Shown: one piece after another, positions 8,615 through 16,647 of the stretch
Layout: each line of letters starts with the position of its first letter
Numbering within the stretch: the first letter of the stretch is position 1
Origin: JAGLCY01 sp965369705
Lineage (GTDB): Bacteria > Krumholzibacteriota > Krumholzibacteriia > LZORAL124-64-63
Direction: 5' to 3'
Assembly (NCBI GenBank): GCA_965369705.1
Contig: CBDURF010000003.1
Span: forward strand, 1-49,149
Length of the DNA: 49,149 nucleotides
The notes under the pieces: model-generated
The model's input: only the letters and a program-made list of their open reading frames with translations
Told to the model about the DNA's origin: nothing
Database searches by the model: none
Position numbers and translations under genes: made by a program

Positions 8615-9009
8615 CACACCACCCTTGTCTGTTCGATGAGGATGAGGTCGTTCTTCTCTTCGCAGATGAGGATTTCCTCGATCAGTTTCGTGACTTCCTG
8701 GACGGCTTCGTGCAACCTCCGCCGCCCATCGGTGGACCACTGCTGGCGGCCTCTTTCCCATTCCACCTTGGCGCGGTGTTCGGTCAGTTCCAGCCGGCCG
8801 ATCAGGTCCAGACATCGCTTCTTCTGTTCCAGGATCCTGCGCACGCTGGCCAGGGACCCTCCCCCGCCCACGGTCTTGCCCTGCTCCCTGGACAGTTCAA
8901 GGACCTGGGTATAGAGGTGCCGTTCTTCTTCATACAGACCCAGCAGTCGATCCAGCAGGTCGCCTTCGCTACGTCGGGACTCAGGGATTATTGGAGGCAA
9001 CTGCCTCAT
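8614..9009 (-). CDS. Small helical protein, FlgN-like
   Basis: A 131-residue protein that is nearly all charged helix, with two coiled-coil stretches separated by GKTVGGGGS (about residues 45-53). The layout LLDRLLGLYEEERHLYTQVL, then a glycine turn, then ILEQKKRCLDLIGRLEL resembles FlgN-type export chaperones, but a convincing FlgN is already encoded at 23420-23947. I therefore treat the function as unproven. A strong GGAGGGGG lies seven bases before the ATG at 9009. It overlaps the secreted protein upstream by 29 bases and the kinase downstream by TGATG, so its product is probably made in step with the kinase and might modulate it. Confidence 0.6.
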   Translation of the reverse strand: MRQLPPIIPESRRSEGDLLDRLLGLYEEERHLYTQVLELSREQGKTVGGGGSLASVRRILEQKKRCLDLIGRLELTEHRAKVEWERGRQQWSTDGRRRLHEAVQEVTKLIEEILICEEKNDLILIEQTRVV

Positions 9010-9748
9010 CGGATTCCCCCTCCCTTCCCAACCCGCTCAACCGTCCGGCCATTTCGGCCATCGCACAGGCGTGTTTTCGCCACGTGCCCGGTTTGTCGGC
9101 CTCGCAGACCACGCGGTACCTCAAGCTGGCTTGTTCGAAATCCCGGGCCAGGAAATCCATCCCCGCCAACTGGTATTGTCCCCAGAGATTCAACTGTTCC
9201 ACCGGTGAAGAGGCCAATCGCGCGTAGCAGTCGGCCGCCAGTTCCCGATCTCCAAGCAGAAAGAGAAGATCCGACGCTCCGGTCAGTACCCAGGCCTGCT
9301 GGCCATTTTCGAGATTTTTCCAACCTTCCTGAACCATCAGGAGATCTTGGAGATTTGACAGGCACGCCTGGTTCTGGAGGAGTCGGCCCTGTGCATAAGC
9401 GAGCCAGAACCGCATCTGGACAGGCATTTCCCCCTGGCGGCGTTCCACCTGATTGGCCAAGGATTCCAAATCCTCCAGGTTCCCGTTCAGGACAAGCCGG
9501 CGCAAGGAGAGGACGATTTTCATTTCCTGACCGCTCAGGTCAGCGCCCCGGGGGGCGTCGAAGGGGAATTCCCAGGAGGAGTCAGGCCCGGTGGTTTCTT
9601 CCAGGGCCGCCGCCCAATTGGCGAAACCTGCCGTCAGGGATCCGGAACCCTCCTCGGGTTCATCCGAGACCTGGCTCGCCTGAAGTCCAGCCGAAAAGCA
9701 GCCCAGAATGGCCAAGAGCATCAGCGATTGTCCAAATTTTAGCTGCAT
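8981..9748 (-). CDS. Secreted helical-repeat protein of unknown function, first gene of flagellar block A
   Basis: A 255-residue protein with a Sec-type signal (MQLKFGQSLMLLAILGCFSAGLQA). ILGC could be a lipoprotein box, in which case C17 is lipidated; otherwise cleavage after LQA is plausible. The rest is helical with TPR-like spacing (LSLRRLVLNGNLEDLESLA, ELAADCYARLA, LARDFEQASLRYRVV). I do not recognise a named flagellar family. It is the first gene after the sigma-54-like promoter at 9798 and overlaps the next gene by 29 bases, so it is under flagellar control. Roles as a periplasmic assembly or motor accessory are guesses from context. Confidence 0.7.
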   Translation of the reverse strand: MQLKFGQSLMLLAILGCFSAGLQASQVSDEPEEGSGSLTAGFANWAAALEETTGPDSSWEFPFDAPRGADLSGQEMKIVLSLRRLVLNGNLEDLESLANQVERRQGEMPVQMRFWLAYAQGRLLQNQACLSNLQDLLMVQEGWKNLENGQQAWVLTGASDLLFLLGDRELAADCYARLASSPVEQLNLWGQYQLAGMDFLARDFEQASLRYRVVCEADKPGTWRKHACAMAEMAGRLSGLGREGESDEAVASNNP

Positions 9749-10086
9749 GGCGGAATAATCCTGGTTTAGGAACGAATGACCACTTCGGCTTCAAGGGGCA
9801 AAGGGCATGCCTTTTTAGGACTGATTCCGGGAATTCAGGGGCGGCAGGCAGCCCCAAGACTGAAAATCGCAGGGGAAGATTTATAAAATAAATAAAATTG
9901 GAGGGTTATGGGCTTTGCCTAGAAAACCTGAAAAGTGACGGGCCGCTTTTGGCCGGACTTGGGGCGTGGCCCGGATCACCGGGAAATCCCGGAGGAATCA
10001 CTTCCTCATGGTCAGTTTGTGGTCAGACGCGGGAAACCTGCCACCAATCAGGGGCCGGCCGGACGCCAGCCCCGGTTCCCCGGAAA
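9749..10086. other. Intergenic region between the NtrC-type regulator and block A
   Basis: About 340 bases without a credible gene. It carries the sigma-54-like promoter for block A near its left end and an AT-rich stretch at about 9880-9900. Several short GC-rich inverted repeats follow (for example CCGGG/CCCGG at 9989-10002 and GAGGAA/TTCCTC at about 10001-10016), which may help end transcription of the upstream regulator gene. None has a clear run of T residues. Confidence 0.6.
9798..9812 (-). promoter_or_regulatory. Sigma-54-like promoter of flagellar block A
   Basis: Read on the minus strand the site is AGGCATGCCCTTTGC, matching the sigma-54 pattern TGGCACG-N4-TTGC at GG, CA, G and TTGC with exact GG-N10-GC spacing. 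The -12 GC lies 50 bases before the ATG at 9748, putting the transcript start about 36-40 bases before it. The operon it precedes encodes a sigma-54 activator, which supports the call. Confidence 0.72.
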
Positions 10087-11547
10087 TCAGGCTTCCGCCT
10101 GGTCCGTTTTCTGATCGCCGTCCTCGGCCTTGCTCTGCTCGTAGATCCTCAGCTTTTCCCGGAGGGTCTGGCGGCTGATGCCCAGGACCCTGGCTGCCTT
10201 GGACTTGTTGTTCTCGGTCATTTCCAGCGTGTACAGGATCTGGAGTTTCTCCACCTCGAAAAGGGGCATCAGTCCTGTGGCCTGCCCCAGGACCTGCTGC
10301 CGGGACGAGCCCCGCGGATTTCGACCGGCCAGGATGTGGGCGGGGAAATGGCCTTCCAGCAGCCTGACGGGTTCTTCGAGGATGACGATCCTCTTCAGCG
10401 CATTCTTCAGCTCCCTGACATTGCCGGGCCAGGGATATTTCTGGAGTGTCTCGAGCAGGCGGGCGTCAATCGGCTCGGTGTCCAGACCGAGTTTGGCGTT
10501 GAATTCGCGCAGAAAACCATTGATCAGGATCTCCAGATCCAGGGGCCGTTCCCGCAGCGGGGGTACTTCGATTTCCACCACCTGAAGCCGGTAATAAAGA
10601 TCGTTGCGGAAAGTCCCGTCCTCGATGGCTTCCCTCAGACGCCGGTTGGTGGCGGCCACGATGCGGGCCTCCACGTTCAGATCGTCCTTACCGCCGACGC
10701 GGCGGAAGCGACGGTTTTCCAGGACGCGCAGCAGGCGGCTCTGCAGCAGGACGCCCATCTCGCCGATTTCGTCCAGGAAGATGGTGCCGCCGCCGGCCAG
10801 CTCGAACAGGCCTTCCTTGCGACCCTTGGCGTCGGTGAAGGCCCCCTTTTCGTAGCCGAACAGTTCGCTTTCCAGCAGGGTTTCGGGTACGGCGGCGCAG
10901 TTGATCTCCATGAAACGATCCGAATGGCCGAGGCTGACCTCATGGACCGCCCGCGCCACGATTTCCTTGCCGGTACCCGATTCACCCTGGATGAGGATGG
11001 ACGTATCGTTGCCGCTCCGGCTGGCGCCGATCTTTTCCAGGACCCTGGCGACGTTGTCCAGACCGGGGCAGGCTTTGATCATGCCCATGTAAAGACCATC
11101 GAGATCGCGGTACTGGGCCGTCTCCGCCGTCTTGTCACCTTCGCCGGCGGCGAACGTCTCGTCCGGGGTTTCCCGTGGCTCGGCGGTGGCTCGCAGGGCG
11201 GCCCTCACCTGCTTCTTCATGGCGCTGAGCTTGAAAGGCTTCGGAATGAAATCGTACGCCCCCGACCGCATCGCACTGACAGCCGTGTCCACGTCGCCGT
11301 AGGCGGTCATCATGATGACCGGCGTGGAATTGCCCTGGTTGCGCAGGGCCTGCAGGATTTCCAGACCGCTGACCCCAGGCAGGCGCAGATCGGTGACCAC
11401 CAGGTCGAACACGGTGCCGTGGCAGCGGGCCAGGGCTTCTTCACCGGACTCGGCCACCTCGGCGTCATAACCTTCAGCCGTGAGGGACTCCAGCAGGGAA
11501 GAACGGATGGCGGCTTCATCGTCGACGATCAGGATCCTGGGGTTCAT
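10087..11547 (-). CDS. Sigma-54-dependent response regulator with a GAFTDA loop
   Basis: A 486-residue NtrC-family regulator. The receiver (1-125) has D9/D10, phospho-acceptor D53 (VVTDLRLPG) and the PKPFK lysine. The AAA+ domain has Walker A GESGTGKE and Walker B GGTIFLDEIGEM. The loop that touches sigma-54 in this family reads GAFTDA rather than GAFTGA. A Fis-type helix-turn-helix (NKSKAARVLGISRQTLREKL) is followed by an acidic, lysine-rich tail. It starts in an ATGA overlap with the upstream kinase, its obvious partner. It is either a second flagellar sigma-54 activator acting above block A, or a regulator of another process that happens to sit here. Confidence 0.92.
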   Translation of the reverse strand: MNPRILIVDDEAAIRSSLLESLTAEGYDAEVAESGEEALARCHGTVFDLVVTDLRLPGVSGLEILQALRNQGNSTPVIMMTAYGDVDTAVSAMRSGAYDFIPKPFKLSAMKKQVRAALRATAEPRETPDETFAAGEGDKTAETAQYRDLDGLYMGMIKACPGLDNVARVLEKIGASRSGNDTSILIQGESGTGKEIVARAVHEVSLGHSDRFMEINCAAVPETLLESELFGYEKGAFTDAKGRKEGLFELAGGGTIFLDEIGEMGVLLQSRLLRVLENRRFRRVGGKDDLNVEARIVAATNRRLREAIEDGTFRNDLYYRLQVVEIEVPPLRERPLDLEILINGFLREFNAKLGLDTEPIDARLLETLQKYPWPGNVRELKNALKRIVILEEPVRLLEGHFPAHILAGRNPRGSSRQQVLGQATGLMPLFEVEKLQILYTLEMTENNKSKAARVLGISRQTLREKLRIYEQSKAEDGDQKTDQAEA

Positions 11548-13835
11548 GTCTTCTCCTCGAGATGTGCCTGACCGACCGCGAGACGCTCCGGGTCACGGGG
11601 CAGCAGGACACGGAAAAAGGTGCAATCGTTTTCGCGGCCGGCCCTGATTTGTCCGTCATGGGCGGTCACGATCTTGTGGCAAATGGCAAGTCCAAGCCCG
11701 GTCCCCGAGCTCTTGGTCGTGTAGAACGGCCGGAAGATCCGCGCCAGGTCCCCTTCCATGAAGCCGGGGCCGTCATCCCGGATCTCGATGATGACGCCGG
11801 GTCCTTTCCGCCGGGTGCCGCGGGCGGGATCGTTCAGTTCCAGGCAATCGCTGGCGGTTATCCGCAACTGGACACGGCCGCCCTCCGGGGCGGCGTCCAC
11901 CCCGTTGATCAAAAGGTTCAGCAAGACCTGCTTGATCTGACCTGCATCCACGACGATTTCCCTATCGTCGAACTCGCCTCCCGTGTCTTCGGGCCATTGT
12001 TCCAGGGTCACCGCCTTGGCCTGCGCCCTGGCCTGAACGAGAGCGATGGCGTCACGTCCGAGGTCGCCCAGTGAAGCCGGCGCCAAGACAGGTTCATAAG
12101 GCCGAACGAAATTCAACATGCGTGTGATGGTGGCGTTGATGCGGTCAACTTCCGCGGTGATCACTTCGATGTAACGGGACCGCTTGTCGTCAGGCGTCAG
12201 CTGATCGGCCAGCAGCTCGGCCTGGGCGCTCAGGCCCATGAGAGGGTTGCGGATCTCATGGGCGAGAGTGGCGGACATCTCCACCAGGCCCTCCAGCTGA
12301 TCGGAACGCAACCGCTCGGCCTCGAGTTTCCGGGTCTCCCGGAGATCCTCGGCTACGACCACCAGCCAGGTCTGTTCGGGGATGCTGCCAGGCATGCGGG
12401 ACGTCTGCAGCAGGACCGGGATACCCGTACCGTCCGATCGGGTCACCAGGCCTTCACCCCGGAATACGCTGTCCGGCAGGTCGCGCAGGAAAGGCAGGAG
12501 CAGCCCGTCGACATCATCGAGACGAAGCCTGCCGTCGAGAAACAGTTCAGGCAGATCCGCTGGGGAACCGGCGAGGGGAGTTTCCCCCCGCCCGCGCCCG
12601 ATCTGGAAGAGGATTTCCTCGGGCGCCATGGCGGGCGCCTTTCGCACGGAAAGAAGTTCCTGCCCGGCGCGGTTGCAGAAGACCGTCCGACCGTTTTCAT
12701 TGATCACCCAGATGGCGCTGCTGACGGTTTCAAGAACCCGTGCGTTGAAAGCCCCGATGTCCCTGATGCGGTCGAGTAGCTGGGCGCTGGCGACCTCCTC
12801 GGACAGAACGACCTGGACGGCCTGGAGAAAGGGGAGGAATCGTTTGCTGATCCTGTCCCGCTCCGCGGGATCCTCCAGCAACAGCAGCAAAAAGCCCAGC
12901 CGGATGTTCTGATGCTCGAGGGGCAGGGCGATGATGCGACGGCCGGACCCTCCCTCCCGGCGGCGGCCGGGATCGACCTTGAACACGCCAGGAGCCAGGA
13001 TGCCCTCGGCGATCGAGGTGTCCACCTGGTCCTTGAGCTCCACGATGACCTTGTCCCAGGCCGATTCGTCCCACTGCCAGGTCTGTCGGGGAGAATACGC
13101 GCCCCCGGAGTTGGACCGCAGGATGAGGGCGGATCCACGGGCACCGATGAAGCCCGCGAGACTTTTCAGGATCTCCCGCAACACCTCGTCCCAGTTTCCG
13201 GCGGTGCTCAATTCGCGCCCGAAACTGTAGAGCAGGGAAAGCTCCGCCATGGCTTCGTTCAACTGGCGGTTGGCTGCCTCCAATGACTCCTGGGCCCGGA
13301 GCATCTCGCTGGCCGAGCGCGCCGTCTGGTCCCCCAGTTGGCGGCGCAGATTCCGCAAAAGATCCTGGGTCCGTCCGGAGGAGGCGAGGATGAGCCGGCC
13401 CTGTTGCCTGATCTCAAGGCGCTTTTCCGCCCTGATGAGCATGTTCACCCAGCGCGACCTGTCCAGGGGCACGACCAGGGCGTCGAACAAACCGGCCCGG
13501 AAAAACCGGACCAGGGGACCGGCCGGCAGGTCGCCGTGAAGAAAAATGGGCAGATACGGAGCGCGCAGGGAAGACAGGCTTTCCAGCCAGTTGACGAGGT
13601 CGTCGGCGCCTTCTTCACCGGCAAAGGCGTCCTGATGAAGAAAGACGAGACGTGAGACGGCGGTGTTCCCTTTGGCGTAGGCAGCCTGAAGCCACCGCAG
13701 CGCCTGGTCGGCCTGAGGGAAATGCCGGCAATCACGGTCTGCGAGGGTTTGCCCCGTCAACCAAATGTCGGGACCAACGAAAATCGCACCCTGGGGAATG
13801 GGTGGCGGGAGACGGAAAAGATGGTCTTCCATCAT
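11544..13835 (-). CDS. Multidomain sensor histidine kinase
   Basis: A 763-residue cytoplasmic kinase. Residues about 16-150 look like a receiver fold that has lost its acidic pocket (FLHQDAFAGEEGA where the phospho-Asp strand would be). A coiled coil (about 150-205), a GAF-like domain (205-350) and a PAS domain (about 358-500, with VINENGRTVFCNRAGQELL) follow. The phospho-acceptor is H526 in ATLAHEIRNPLMGLSAQAELL (key part AHEIRNPL), and the ATPase domain (about 630-745) has NLLINGVDAAP, DDGPGF and GTGLGL. No transmembrane helix is visible. It overlaps its partner regulator by four bases. An AGGAA precedes ATG 13835; ATG 13832 is equally possible. Confidence 0.92.
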   Translation of the reverse strand: MMEDHLFRLPPPIPQGAIFVGPDIWLTGQTLADRDCRHFPQADQALRWLQAAYAKGNTAVSRLVFLHQDAFAGEEGADDLVNWLESLSSLRAPYLPIFLHGDLPAGPLVRFFRAGLFDALVVPLDRSRWVNMLIRAEKRLEIRQQGRLILASSGRTQDLLRNLRRQLGDQTARSASEMLRAQESLEAANRQLNEAMAELSLLYSFGRELSTAGNWDEVLREILKSLAGFIGARGSALILRSNSGGAYSPRQTWQWDESAWDKVIVELKDQVDTSIAEGILAPGVFKVDPGRRREGGSGRRIIALPLEHQNIRLGFLLLLLEDPAERDRISKRFLPFLQAVQVVLSEEVASAQLLDRIRDIGAFNARVLETVSSAIWVINENGRTVFCNRAGQELLSVRKAPAMAPEEILFQIGRGRGETPLAGSPADLPELFLDGRLRLDDVDGLLLPFLRDLPDSVFRGEGLVTRSDGTGIPVLLQTSRMPGSIPEQTWLVVVAEDLRETRKLEAERLRSDQLEGLVEMSATLAHEIRNPLMGLSAQAELLADQLTPDDKRSRYIEVITAEVDRINATITRMLNFVRPYEPVLAPASLGDLGRDAIALVQARAQAKAVTLEQWPEDTGGEFDDREIVVDAGQIKQVLLNLLINGVDAAPEGGRVQLRITASDCLELNDPARGTRRKGPGVIIEIRDDGPGFMEGDLARIFRPFYTTKSSGTGLGLAICHKIVTAHDGQIRAGRENDCTFFRVLLPRDPERLAVGQAHLEEKT

Positions 13836-13991
13836 AAATTCCTGACATCATGAAGGATGTGTTGCGCTCCATCGCAGGAAAAACTGTAAAGTTTTTTACC
13901 AGTATATGCAAATAAAAAAATCAATCTCCGCCGCCGAGCAGGAAGTTCCTTATCAAGGGGAAGGGGTTTTGGGGCTCAGGATTCTTGTTCC

Positions 13992-14357
13992 TCAGAGATC
14001 CTCCATGCTCAGGGCCACATCGTTCAGGCGATCAGCCACCAGGGCCCGGACTTCGACGGAATTGTAATAACCCCGGCCAAGGCGCGTGCGGACTTGGGCC
14101 ATACGTTCCTGGCGCACCTCCGGCAACGCTTCCAGGGCCCGAAGACCAGAATCGACTGCGTGACGCAAGGCGATGAGACGATGGGCTTTGGCCGAGATGT
14201 CAGCCTTGTCGGCAGGAGCGGCCCGCCGCTCCCGGACGGGTGCGCGGACATCCGCCGATTGTTCACTGTCCTTGGAATCCGTACGACCGGAGCCCCGGAA
14301 CCTCTCCAAGAGTTCCTTGCTCAGATTCGTGAATCCGTTGATTTTGTCCATGGCCAT
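13992..14357 (-). CDS. flgM: FlgM-like anti-sigma-28 factor
   Basis: A 121-residue protein with an unstructured, basic N-terminal half and a C-terminal half of FlgM type: DKADISAKAH, then two helices ending ALPEVRQERMAQVRTRLGRGYY and VRALVADRLND. In the family the C-terminal helices bind sigma-28 (FliA), and FlgM is exported once the hook is complete, freeing FliA for late genes. The ATG at 14357 is chosen because TAGG stands six bases upstream; the open frame extends 17 codons further without a ribosome-binding site. It is longer than the common 90-100 residues. A sigma-54-like promoter precedes it. fliA itself is not in the window. Confidence 0.75.
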   Translation of the reverse strand: MAMDKINGFTNLSKELLERFRGSGRTDSKDSEQSADVRAPVRERRAAPADKADISAKAHRLIALRHAVDSGLRALEALPEVRQERMAQVRTRLGRGYYNSVEVRALVADRLNDVALSMEDL

Positions 14358-14412
14358 GGCAAGCCTACCTCTGATTGCCGTGGGTTTCCCTGTTCCAATA
14401 TTTTTCATGAAT

Positions 14413-14427
14413 GCAATTGTGATGCCG
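14413..14427 (-). promoter_or_regulatory. Sigma-54-like promoter of the flgM-like gene
   Basis: On the minus strand the site reads CGGCATCACAATTGC, with GGCA and TTGC elements at exact GG-N10-GC spacing. The -12 GC is 56 bases before the ATG at 14357, nearly the same geometry as the promoters of blocks A and B. The -24 side is weaker than consensus (AT for AC). Confidence 0.5.
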
Positions 14428-14556
14428 CCCTGGGTGATGTCTCATCTCGGAACCGTTGAACCTCCTGACCGGAGGAAGCGGTTTCCCATGGAAGGTCCAA
14501 CTGAAACCAGGGATCGGCAAATGGACCGCCGAACTTGAGTCGGATGAGGGCTGAGT

Positions 14557-15543
14557 TCAAACGGAATCGAAACCCCAGACCGCGACGGTCAGGGCCCCGG
14601 GAATGACCACACCGTCCGGCCCCACGGTCCCCAGAAGCGCGACCGGATCAGCCGGATCCCGGAGACCTCCCTGTCCGGAACCCTCCAGGTACCGCGAGAG
14701 TTGTTCCGGCTGGATCACGAGCCAGTGGCCGACTGCCCTGGCGGTGACCGTCGCGCCTCGCCCGGCGAGTTTGGCGGCCAACCGGTCCCCTCCGGGAGGC
14801 GCAAGCAGATACCGGGCCCACTTTCGGCGCCGGGTTTCGTCAAGGAGGGGGATCACCAAGCCAAGGGGTCCGCTCCATTCAGTGACATAATCGGTAAAGT
14901 CCGCCCCCTTGCCGCAGAAAACCGCGGCGACGACCTGCTCCCCTTCCCCCAGGGCGACAAAGCCCCGGGTGCCCGCCATCGTGTAGAGCCGAGCGGAGTC
15001 ACCCGGTTGGCGTAGGGTACGGAAGGGATGGTGATCGTACAGAGCGGCGGCGGCCGGAGCATCTTCGGCGCGGAAGACGCGGCAGGAAAACCCGTCGGGA
15101 AAACCGGTGGCGGGCCGCACGGCCTCCATGTCGACATGGAATTCCCAGCCGGCCGGGACAAAGCCCCGCCCCGTGTAGAATTCCGGTTGATCGGACCAGA
15201 GCACCGCGAGGGGAACGTTGGCGGCGGCGAGGCGATCGATCAAAGCGTTTTGGAGGGCCCGGCTGAAACCCCGGCCGCGGTATTCAGGTCTGGTGACCAC
15301 GCTGCCGATCCCGGCCACGGGAATCGGCCCGCAACTGGTTTGGAACTGTCGGACCAGACACGCAACCCCGGCCGCCACCCTGACTCCTTCGCAAATCCCG
15401 AGAACCATGTCCCGGTTGTCCCGGCCCAGGATCAGCGGAAAATCCTCCCAGGCGTGGGTGGACGACCCCGGTGGCCGTATCTCATCATCCACCAGGGCCA
15501 GGAATTCGGTGAATTGATCAGGCGTGAAAGAAGTGATTTTCAT
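14557..15543 (-). CDS. GNAT-family N-acetyltransferase
   Basis: A 328-residue protein. The N-terminal GNAT domain has the acetyl-CoA binding motif GIGSVVTRPEYRGRGFSRAL (residues 78-97, with the R-G-x-G-F turn). A second, weaker GNAT-like half and a C-terminal segment (VAVWGFDS) suggest the larger two-domain GNAT architecture seen in Eis-type enzymes. The substrate cannot be read from sequence. It lies between the flgM-like gene and fliC and is divergent from fliC, so acetylation of flagellin or of a flagellin sugar is conceivable, but an unrelated job is as likely. Confidence 0.8.
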   Translation of the reverse strand: MKITSFTPDQFTEFLALVDDEIRPPGSSTHAWEDFPLILGRDNRDMVLGICEGVRVAAGVACLVRQFQTSCGPIPVAGIGSVVTRPEYRGRGFSRALQNALIDRLAAANVPLAVLWSDQPEFYTGRGFVPAGWEFHVDMEAVRPATGFPDGFSCRVFRAEDAPAAAALYDHHPFRTLRQPGDSARLYTMAGTRGFVALGEGEQVVAAVFCGKGADFTDYVTEWSGPLGLVIPLLDETRRRKWARYLLAPPGGDRLAAKLAGRGATVTARAVGHWLVIQPEQLSRYLEGSGQGGLRDPADPVALLGTVGPDGVVIPGALTVAVWGFDSV

Positions 15544-15641
15544 GTGGGCTCCAGGAAGGATTCAAGTCTGATAATTCACCTTATCCTGTTTCGGGGCGGC
15601 TTGGCAAGGGGGTTCCGTAATGACCAATAATCAAAAAACCC

Positions 15642-15669
15642 TAAAGTTCGGCATAAAACCGGCCGATGA
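15642..15669 (+). promoter_or_regulatory. Sigma-28 (FliA) promoter of fliC
   Basis: TAAAGTTC at 15642-15649 and GCCGATGA at 15662-15669 are separated by 12 bases. The sigma-28 consensus is TAAAGTTT-N11-GCCGATAA, so the match is 14 of 16 with one extra spacer base. Transcription would begin near 15676, leaving a leader of about 120 bases before the fliC ATG. Confidence 0.85.
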
Positions 15670-15675
15670 TGGAAA

Positions 15676-15797
15676 GGACAGAATGGCGGGTAAGCCGATC
15701 CAGGATGGACAGGCTTTGCCCGCCTGCGGGGGCATAGGACCCCGGATACCACAACCGGTCACACCGGTACCCACATGGTTTTCAAGGAGGAAAGCTC
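15676..15797 (+). promoter_or_regulatory. fliC leader with repeated GGA motifs, probable CsrA target
   Basis: Downstream of the sigma-28 promoter the leader holds six GGA triplets (15703, 15707, 15737, 15744, 15786, 15789). The last two lie within the ribosome-binding site AAGGAGGA of fliC. A six-base stem ACCGGT-CAC-ACCGGT sits at 15754-15768. CsrA binds GGA in leader RNAs and blocks translation of flagellin in systems that also have FliW, and both genes are present at 19486-20432. Binding here is inferred. Confidence 0.5.
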
Positions 15798-16625
15798 ATG
15801 GGCATCCGCATCAACACCAACATCGCTTCCATCAACACCCAGCGGCATCTGCTGAATGCCACCACCGCCTTCGCCAAGTCGATGGAGAAGCTCAGTTCCG
15901 GACTGCGCATCACCCGGGCCGGGGACGACGCGGCCGGTCTGGCCATCAGCGAAAGCCTCAAGGCCGACATTCGCGCCCTGAACCAGGCCAGTCGCAACGC
16001 GTCGGACGGCATCAGCATGCTCCAGACCGCTGAAGGGGCCATGGACGAGGTTTCCAACATCCTGCTGAGGATGAAGGAGCTTGCCCAGCAGTCGCTCAAC
16101 GGGACGCTGGGCGACACGGAGCGAGGGTATCTCAATCAGGAATACACCGCTCTCATCGAGGAAATGGACCGGATCGCGGCCACGACCGACTTCAACGGAG
16201 TCAAGATGCTTGACGGTTCCGGCGGCATCGTCGGGATCCAGGTGGGCATCACCAACCTGCCCCAGGACCGGATCGCGGTGGACCTGAGTCAAGCCCAAAC
16301 CGCAACCGATCTGGGGATCGTCAACACCATCGGAACCGTGGCCGAGGCCCAGAACGCCATGGGTGAAATCGATGTCGCCATCCAGAACGTGGTCGCCGCA
16401 CGGGGTGCTTGGGGCGCCGTCCAGAACCGGTTGGAGTCGACCATCCGGAACATCAGCATGATGGCGGAAAACCTTTCCGCCGCCAACAGCCGGATTCGGG
16501 ACGTGGATGTCGCCTATGAGGCCTCCAAGATGACGTCCTATCAGATCCTCCAGCAGGCGGGGATCTCCATGCTGTCCCAGGCCAACCTGGTGCCCGGCCT
16601 GGCATTGAGCCTGCTCGTCAGCTGA
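15798..16625 (+). CDS. fliC: Flagellin FliC
   Basis: A 275-residue flagellin, close to the minimal size. The N-terminal D0/D1 region (INTNIASINTQRHL, SSGLRITRAGDDAAGLAIS, DGISMLQTAEGAMDE) and the C-terminal D1/D0 region (SRIRDVDVAYEASKMT, QILQQAGISMLSQAN) are both complete. The exposed D2/D3 domains are absent, leaving only a short linker at about residues 135-190. AAGGAGG stands seven bases before the ATG. It is exported through the flagellar channel and polymerises into the filament. FliS (18643) is the expected chaperone, and FliW-CsrA probably sets its translation rate. Confidence 0.97.
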   Translation: MGIRINTNIASINTQRHLLNATTAFAKSMEKLSSGLRITRAGDDAAGLAISESLKADIRALNQASRNASDGISMLQTAEGAMDEVSNILLRMKELAQQSLNGTLGDTERGYLNQEYTALIEEMDRIAATTDFNGVKMLDGSGGIVGIQVGITNLPQDRIAVDLSQAQTATDLGIVNTIGTVAEAQNAMGEIDVAIQNVVAARGAWGAVQNRLESTIRNISMMAENLSAANSRIRDVDVAYEASKMTSYQILQQAGISMLSQANLVPGLALSLLVS

Positions 16626-16647
16626 CGGGCTGTCTGGGGCGATCCCA

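Noticed and set aside
13866..13925. Promoter or operator in the AT-rich stretch before the large kinase
   Set aside because: TTGATT and TATACT are only 12 bases apart and the ACTG-TAAA inverted repeat is short and bulged, so neither supports a call.
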